Both the position numbers and the translations under genes were made by a program. From NCBI RefSeq assembly GCF_035083965.1, contig NC_089740.1, positions 8,243,552 through 8,307,551 on the forward strand: DNA of 64,000 bases, given 5' to 3'. This document shows positions 51,101 through 59,626 of the stretch, piece after piece (position 1 is the first letter of the stretch; every line of letters begins with the position of its first letter). The notes below the pieces were generated by a model, which saw nothing but the letters and a program-made list of their open reading frames with translations, searched no databases and was not told the DNA's origin. This DNA comes from Branchiostoma lanceolatum (taxonomy: Eukaryota; Chordata; Leptocardii; Amphioxiformes; Branchiostomatidae).

Positions 51101-54100
51101 GTTTAATGATCCAAATACAGTTGGACTTATGGGATGAAAAACTAAATGCTTAAATCTATCAGCCAAGTAATGACTGTTAACTGGAGCTGGAAACAGCCAT
51201 ATTACTCGCCTGGGGTGTGCCCACAATAGGCCAGATTGCAGAGAGGGGGCCTGGGTAGTTTGTACACGTAGTGACCGGCTCTGCATGTCTTCACCTGGAT
51301 GGTTGTTTCCCAGCGACAGATATCATCTCCGGAGAAAACACACGCCTGGCGGGACACTACACCGTCAGAGACCGCCGGATGTGTTCCGTTCATCCACATG
51401 GGTGCATCGGTGCCGCATCGGAACAAGGACGGAGGAACTGCTGTGAGCATGGCGGTCCCAGCTGGCTCCAGGAAGCGGTACCACTCTCCGTTAAACCCTC
51501 TGTCACAAGTGGCCAAGTCGCCGTTGTTCGAATGCAGGATGCTTCGCGATGCTTCATTCAGCACTATGTAGCTATTGCACGGGTCTACAGTGGGAGAAAA
51601 GTTGTTTTGTACGTTTAATGCGATATTGAGAATATGTTTCATAGCCTAGCTTAGGTCATGGCAACATACAAGTTTCGAACAAACAGACGTTTGTACTGTA
51701 AGATGTAATATAATTGGTATTGGAAATCGGGAAGGGCCCGTCTCTGTTTCTGTAGCCCTCGCGCCACACATTTTTCTACAAGCACCATATAAGGGGGTGG
51801 TACGCGCCGCTGGTAGTGGTGTGTAAAGCAATATCCTTTATACCAGTTGATAGGTAGCTACCTGCCACTCATAATCGAGACCATAGAATATTCATAAGAC
51901 GAGATTTTAGAACCAAAACCTCCGTTGCGGTACAATAGAAAGCCAAAAGGGGGCCTATAGATAATTTGGTAGCGCTCCTTACAGCCCCATTCCCATAGGG
52001 CGGCGACCTCGCTGCGATCGTGCTGCAACGTAAAATTTGACAGAGTGCTCAACGACGAATTTCATTGATAAAATATTTTTACACATTGTGCGTTGTGTTG
52101 CCTTTTCAGTCATACTTGTCCATCTTGCATGATATTATAATCAAGAGTTACGCAAATTCAATGTCGGTCGCAGCGAGAGCGCAGCGTGATCGCCGTTAGG
52201 TGGAATGTGGGCTTTAATTTACCAATGCAGGTCGGCACACTTGCTGACCAGGTCCCGTCCAACCGGCAGGTAGCACTGGTACTGCCGTCCAGTTCGTATC
52301 CCTGGTCACAACTGAACGTCACCACATCTGGGTAGGTGTTTGCATCGGTAGGACTCAGGTTCCCATTAACTAAGGCCGCCAGCTTAGGGCAGTTGACTGT
52401 TGCAGTGAACAGAAAGACAAAAAGAAGAGGCATAATTTTTTTGCTGTTTTTTTTTCCCCTTAACCCCATCTAGACCTGGCTTTTTTGAGACTTCCTGGAC
52501 GGGGGGGACTCATTCGGCCTCCCCCCTCATAACTTCAGAATGATATGTAGTATAATCACCAAATTTGCAGAGACTGATGTAAATGTGAAATTTTATAATT
52601 CCTGAAATTTGGTACTGTTATGATGTAATATGACGTAATTATGACGTCATAAATGTCATATATTGCATGCTTAAATCATCTAAATAGGGAATTCCTGTAA
52701 TACCTTATGGTATTAATTGATAATTTAACAAAAAAGGGTATTTCTTTGATAATGAAGTCTGTCAAGACCTCTGTTGCCAATGATGACTGCGTTGACGTCA
52801 AAATGACGCCATAGAATGACGTCATATGCCTTCAGCCATCCCCTGGGATCCGCCATCTTGGATAGGCCATCTTGAATTTTTTAGAAATACAATATTTGAT
52901 ACTTAAGACCCGAAAACACAATCAAAATAGACTAGAAACGTTGATTTTAAATGTTTTTTTGTTGAAAACATAGCAGATATGGACGAATTTGAAGGGGGAA
53001 AAGCCTGTTTACACCTAAACTTGTCCACCATCTTGGATTTTGGCCATCAAATTAGCATAATTTATGAATATTTAATCAAGAAAGTTACATTGGATAACAT
53101 AGGATCTTAATTATGTAGGAAAGTAAATGTGGTATAGCAAGAATGCCTTGAAACCTCATTGTTTAAACCGAAATTAGTGAATTTTGTAAAATATGCCTGT
53201 CAGCAACTCGTTGCCATGGCAACACAAAAATCATAAACTTATACTATTACTTTTAAATTGTTGCCAACTAAATTCTAGGAGAAGTCACCAAGTTTGGTAG
53301 TCCTACTTCAGCAGCTATAGGACGTCACAGTTGGCGCGGGCACTTTTAGCCCCCCCCCCCCCCCCCCCCGTCTAGATAGGGTTAATGCCAGTCTAATGTC
53401 ATCTGCACTGCGAGCAAAAGAACGGTGAAGATTAATGACCTAGTGGGCTAGTTTATATAACCTAAGGGGTTACACAAGACAAAATACACCTGAACCTATA
53501 TACCGCGAGCTACGATGGATTTTTTTCTGTTAGCTGGTGCTGGTAATAATTCAATTACTCGCCTGGAGTGTGCCCACAGTACGTCATATTGCAGACAGGA
53601 GGTCTGGGTAGTTGGTACACATAGTGGCCGGCGCTGCATGCCTTCACGTGGATGGTTGTTTCGAATGGACAGATATCATCTCCCGAGAAAAAAACACACG
53701 CCTGGCGGGACACTACACCATCAGAGACGGCCGGATGTGTTCCGTTTATCCACGTAGGGAAATCTGCGCCGCATCGGAACAAGGACGGCGGAACTGCTGT
53801 GAACATGGCGATCCCAGCCGGCTCCATGAAGCGGTACCACTCTTCGTTAAACCCAATGTCACAGTTGTCCAGATTGCCGATGTTTACATGTAGGATGCTT
53901 CGCGATGCTTCATTCAGCACTATGTAGCTGTTACAAGGATCTACAGTAACAGAAAAGTTGTTTTGTTGATTTAATGCGTTATTCTAAAAATTTCTTGTAG
54001 CCTGGTTTATGCTAGGGTCACAGTTCCAAACCGGAGCCCGCCCGGGCAGTTTGCGGGAACGACAAATATGATTTAAAAGACACCAAAACACACAAAAACT

Positions 54101-57100
54101 AAATAAAATAGTTATGAGCATAATTTGTGTAAATTTATTGATTTACCCTTTAATTTTTCGTTTCCGCAAACAGCCCGGCCGGGCCCCGGCTTGGAAATGT
54201 GACCGTGGCAATAGGTCATTATAACAAACAAATCTTGGAACGAACGGACGTTTCACGCACTGTAATATGTAAAATAATTTGTATAGGAAATCGGTAGGTG
54301 CCCGTCTCCATTTCTGTTACCCTTTAGCCACACAATTGTGCAAGCACCAAATCAGGGGTTGGTCCACTGGTAGTGGTGTTTGTGCTTTTAACTACCATAT
54401 TCATTATAAGGGATGAGTGTGTACGTGAGCGCTGTATCTCTCAGTTGCCGAAATAACCTTTTCTACAGTGCGATAATGATAGACCTAGGCGTACACCATT
54501 AGCAGCATTTATGTGCAATGTGACCACGGGGTCATAGCCTTGAGGCCATACATGTTTTGCGGACTTGTAAACACGTCAGAATCTTCGAGGGGCGCGTTAC
54601 AGAGCGATATGAGTGTCATGCACGAAAAATAAAAGTCAGTAAAACTGCATTTGGAAAAATGATAGTCGTTTCACCATAGATCAGGAAACATACAAGCGTC
54701 AAACAAAACAACATCTGCTGATGTCAATTTCAGTCTATAGCGTTCTTAATTCTGTATTGATGACATGTATCAATAAAGTACTCACCTGTAGGAGGTGCAG
54801 TCGTCCGGGAAACACCTGTGAAAAAATAGTATATTAAGAATAGTTACATCATAACTGTCATTGGCATCGTTGCTTTATCTGTTTATTTATCTATCGTTAG
54901 CTTCATTTGTTATATTGACATAAAGAATAGATGATCGTTTATCATATTGTCAGACAAATACATCTTTGTCAATAACGCGCATCGTCTTATTGTCACCAAC
55001 TCATGACGTCTTCGATCATTTTGATCCATTCTTCGAAAATTCTCTACTAAGATAGCAACGACAACATTTCTTAGGGCACGCCAAATGGAGGACGGTTGAC
55101 TGCACAAAGGTATTATGTACGGTCAGGTAATATGTGGAGCGAGACTTGTTGATCGTCGACGCGTCTTGCACTGAGATCTAAGATTCCTTTTAAGACAGCC
55201 AAGGTAATAGGGGAGATGAAGGCCAGGGACTCTAGTCATTTGGCACGGGGAGGTAAAACTGAAGTTGTTTGCTGTTGCTTCTCTTGAGACAAATTATGCG
55301 TGCCGTAAGACAAGTACTTCAAAGCTAATCTTTATCAAACTTTGCGAAGACATGGTTCTACGTACTTGTTGGCTGTTCGTTTAGAAAGCAGGTCGGATCG
55401 TCGTCCCGGTCGGGAAATATGTCGCATGAAAACGGCAAACCCAACCCAACCGATGCACAGCTTGCGTTCAACTGCTCACAGACATCCCTGCATAACTGTA
55501 TCTGAAGTCAAGAAGAAACAGTACAGGAGTCAAGCAGTCTGTATTTTCAATATTGTTAGCATCAAAGATATATGTTATTTTAGCAATGGATATATATCAT
55601 GTAATTTCCAGACTTGTTTGATAACAACTTTATTTGAAATGATCTAATGCACGAATTTGTATATCATGTACACTGCAAAGAACATGGAAGAAAGGAAAGG
55701 ACCGTCTAGACAAAAGACATTACTAGTGCTGTGTTTAGTTACGGTTTTTACTGTCAATAACATGATCTTACCTGTGTGGCATTCTCACATTCAGGTAGAA
55801 ACATCCTACAACCTGCTGTCAAGATGTCTGGGTAGCATCTTGACAAGTAAATCGAATTAAAGAAGGAGTACTCTTCAGAGCTAAGTATCTGCTGGACAGA
55901 CATATGGCCAAATGAGTTCGGGAACGATACAGTGTCATATCCGACGACGCTTCGGCAAATGCGGGCCTGAAGATCTTGTGGAATCGGCTCACATGTACCT
56001 GAGAAAAATAAACATGAAAGCAATTGATACAGTGGTCATTTTCTGATTCCTTTTTTTCCTAGTTGAAGTAGACAGATAATGATATGATTGTAATCCCTTT
56101 GCAAAACGCTTATCGACATGATATACTTCATAATAATCATTGTTATGAAGTGGAAATGGCTCTGTGCAATCAATCATCTTCCTTTGGATGTTCATCTAAG
56201 ACATAGCAGAACCGGGACACTTTTAGAAACCTCTATTTTTTTCTGCTGCTTTGTTGGTGCTCAAGACATATCAAGTACGCAGTCCATACCAGCGTCAAAC
56301 AAAACAACATCTGCTGATATCACTCTAAATCTATAGTGTTCATAATTCTGTAGTGATGACATGTTTCAATAACGTGCCTCACCTGGAGGAGGTGCAGTCG
56401 TCTGGGAGACACCTGTAAAAAGACTTAGCTTATTAGTAAAAAATAGTGACATCATAAATTCCATTGTTATCGTTACCGTTAGCTGTTAAATTGGCATGGA
56501 GAACGATGGTTGTTTGTCATACTGTTAGACAAATACATGGACATCTCTGTCTTACCCCCATTTAACCAGGACTGTGTCTTTTCAGTCATATTTTTACATT
56601 TTTGCATGATATTCCAATTTTGAAATCATTGGTTACACAAATCCGATTTAGCCCTTTTTTTTAGGTCGCAGCAAGAGGCAGCGCGATCGTCTTCTAGTGA
56701 AACTGGAGTCTACGGTGACGAGCTTCATCTAAGGTCACAAATTTATGACATGTTTAACTATTTTGAGCTAGGCTTCCCAGACATTGTTCTCTGCTAAGCT
56801 GGCAACGACTACCATTTCTTAGGACGCGTCAGTTGTATGGAAAACGGTTGACTGCACAAAGGCATTATGTACGGTCAGGTAATCTGTGGCGCGAGACTTG
56901 TTGATCGTCTTGCCCTGAGATCTAAGATTTCTATTAAGACAGCCCTGGTAACCAGGGACAGGGGGCTGCAGACCTGGGACCTAGTCTTTTATCACCGGGG
57001 TGTAATAATTAAAGAAAGGCAAACTTGTGGCTGCTAAAGTCAATCGACGGAATCCGGCAGTGTTTGCGGCCATCTTGGGCAAGTAATAAGAAATGCACCT

Positions 57101-59537
57101 AGTAGCCTAGTGACGACAAAAACTGAGCTATTACGCGGTAGACGTCACACATGCACAAGGGACATACATCTATCTCAACCCGAGGACAGACTGTAGACAA
57201 AATGGACCAAATAGTTATAAACAGCAGAAACAATATGAAATTGAGTAAATTTGACAAGTTTCACACTTGTACTTACCCAAGCTGAAATTGGACACCATTA
57301 GTGCGCCAACTATCCCAAGGGCAAACTTCATTGTGAAGTCGCACGAGAGAGCACATTTAAGGCCGTCTTGTTTCAAGAATCCGTCACAAGACTTGAAGGT
57401 GTAAGTACTGGCCGAAAAGATAGGTCTTGCCTGCAAACGTACTCTCCCATGCATAAGGACATTTTTTTTAAATTTCTTATTCAGAGGAGAAAACGGTCAA
57501 TGCGCGCCGTTTCCTTTTGGGACCTTTGACTCCCTGGCTGAATTTAGTGCCTCAAATTAAAGGCCTTGGGTCACATACCTTCATACAGCATCGGCAAACG
57601 CCGCAGGCATATTCAGACTCATTACCCAAATATCTTTGTAGTCAGTTTGCATTGCTATTATCGACACTGTTTTAAATTCAAGACGACATTTCAATATTGA
57701 AGTTCTGACGCCATCGATGGTAAATTTAAATTTCCGTTGTACGTGATTGACGTTCAACATTCCAGACGCGTGCGTCAGAAAATGAAACTTAAATTCTACT
57801 TCCGTCAACACCACGCGAAGTCAAAGTTCAAGGGTGAAATCAGATTGTCTACAGTAGATAGCTCTATTTTACACAAATAACAAAAACATTACCTGACAAC
57901 GTCTTCAAATCTCTGATGTCCATGTTAGTTAATGTACCTATATGAAACTGTCCATCGAAGTCCCTTTGTATGTTTGAACGAAATTGAATTACGTTCCCGT
58001 CCAAAGGATCCATCGGACTTAATCTGATTTTAATATGTTTTTAAGATATGCAGCCTGTTGCTATCAACTATCTCTTACACACCAGGTTTGTACTAGAGAG
58101 TACAAGCTGCATATCTGGACAGATCTATTTAAATCAACTCCCACCAGGAAGGACCCCTACTCTTTTCGAAAAGTGTGGTGGGTTCTTTAACGTGCTCGAT
58201 GTGTGTCTCTCCTCAAACACCCGGATCTATCAACTTTAAACTCATCTTACGTGTGCATGTACAAAAACGTACTTTACTTCGTTATTTGGTTACTTTGTCA
58301 ATTTTCAGGTGCATGGATTCATGATATTTCGTTGTAAATGTCAATTAGTTAAAAGTCATCTTACGTGTGCATGTTGGAACAGGATTACTCCATGATACGT
58401 CAGCTTGACACGTCACCCTAGCGGTTCCGTTCAGTTGGTATCCCGGGTTACAGGTGAAGGTGACCACGTTCCGGTAGGAGGTCGCTCCGGTAGCGGGTGT
58501 CCGCGCTCCGTTAGCTGGGGCCGCCAACGCCGGACATTGTGCGGCTGAAATGGTCAGTTACCTTTTATTTTATTTTATAGTCAACATACCATATATGGCC
58601 AAATAAACCAAACGCTGATCATTTGAAGAAAGGAAGAAAAGAACAATGTTATTCTTAAGTAGGAAAAGACAACGGTTAGATACGTCTGTACATTAAAAAC
58701 GGCAGAAATGCGCAGGGCACATAAAGGAACTGGGACATACAGTAGTACTCACCGTTACAAATCGACTCCCTTATAGATCTATCGTCCACGAGGAAATCAT
58801 GGTCTGTCAGCCTGAACACCCTGCTCGGAGTACCAGCAATGTTGTCTAGAGTAGCTTGACTAATGTCGGCTTCCTCGCCAACTCCCACGACGAACACGGT
58901 GATGCCCATCTGGCGTAACAACTGTGCCGGACGGGTGACGCTGTCCTCGGGTTCATCGTCAGTTATGACGACCAGAAAGTCAAGAGTATTACTCCGCCGG
59001 CCGTTTACTTCGAGAAAGGAATTGTTGCGCACGTGATCCAGACCAAGTCCAGTGAAGGTGTGGTGTCTGTCGTAGGGAATGTCGCGAATCGCAGTTAAGA
59101 GCTCAACTCTGTCGTACTTTTCATTGAGCTTAATGTGAGTAACCTGCCATCCATAGTTGCTGTATGTGACAACACCGACCCTTGTATCGTCTTCTCCGAG
59201 TGTAAAATAGTTGACCACATTTTGAATAAACGTCTTTGCATCTTCATAACCGCTTGTCCTGAAGCTCTCCCCGCTGTCCAATAGGAAGACCAGGTCTACC
59301 GGATTAGGACAGGTGTTGACTGGAAAAGAAATGTTTGATACTGTTGATAACTGTGGATAATTGGCCAGGTCACGCCAACATGCATTGATAATTTTATATA
59401 TGGCAACTTTCGTTGGTGTTAAAAACTTGAAATACCATTTCCTCTTGTGTGGAGGATAGATAGAGATGCGTTTTGAGTCAGTAATAATCAGTTACCTAAT
59501 AATTAACTATATTTTCCAAAGATAGCTGTGATATAAT

Positions 59538-59626
<89 letters not shown>

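Noticed and set aside
57893..58011. Open frame with ATG and a GTAAT donor between CCP and the inner signal exon
   Set aside because: Donor is weak, there is no recognisable domain, and the duplicate near 61.87 kb does not keep the same frame.
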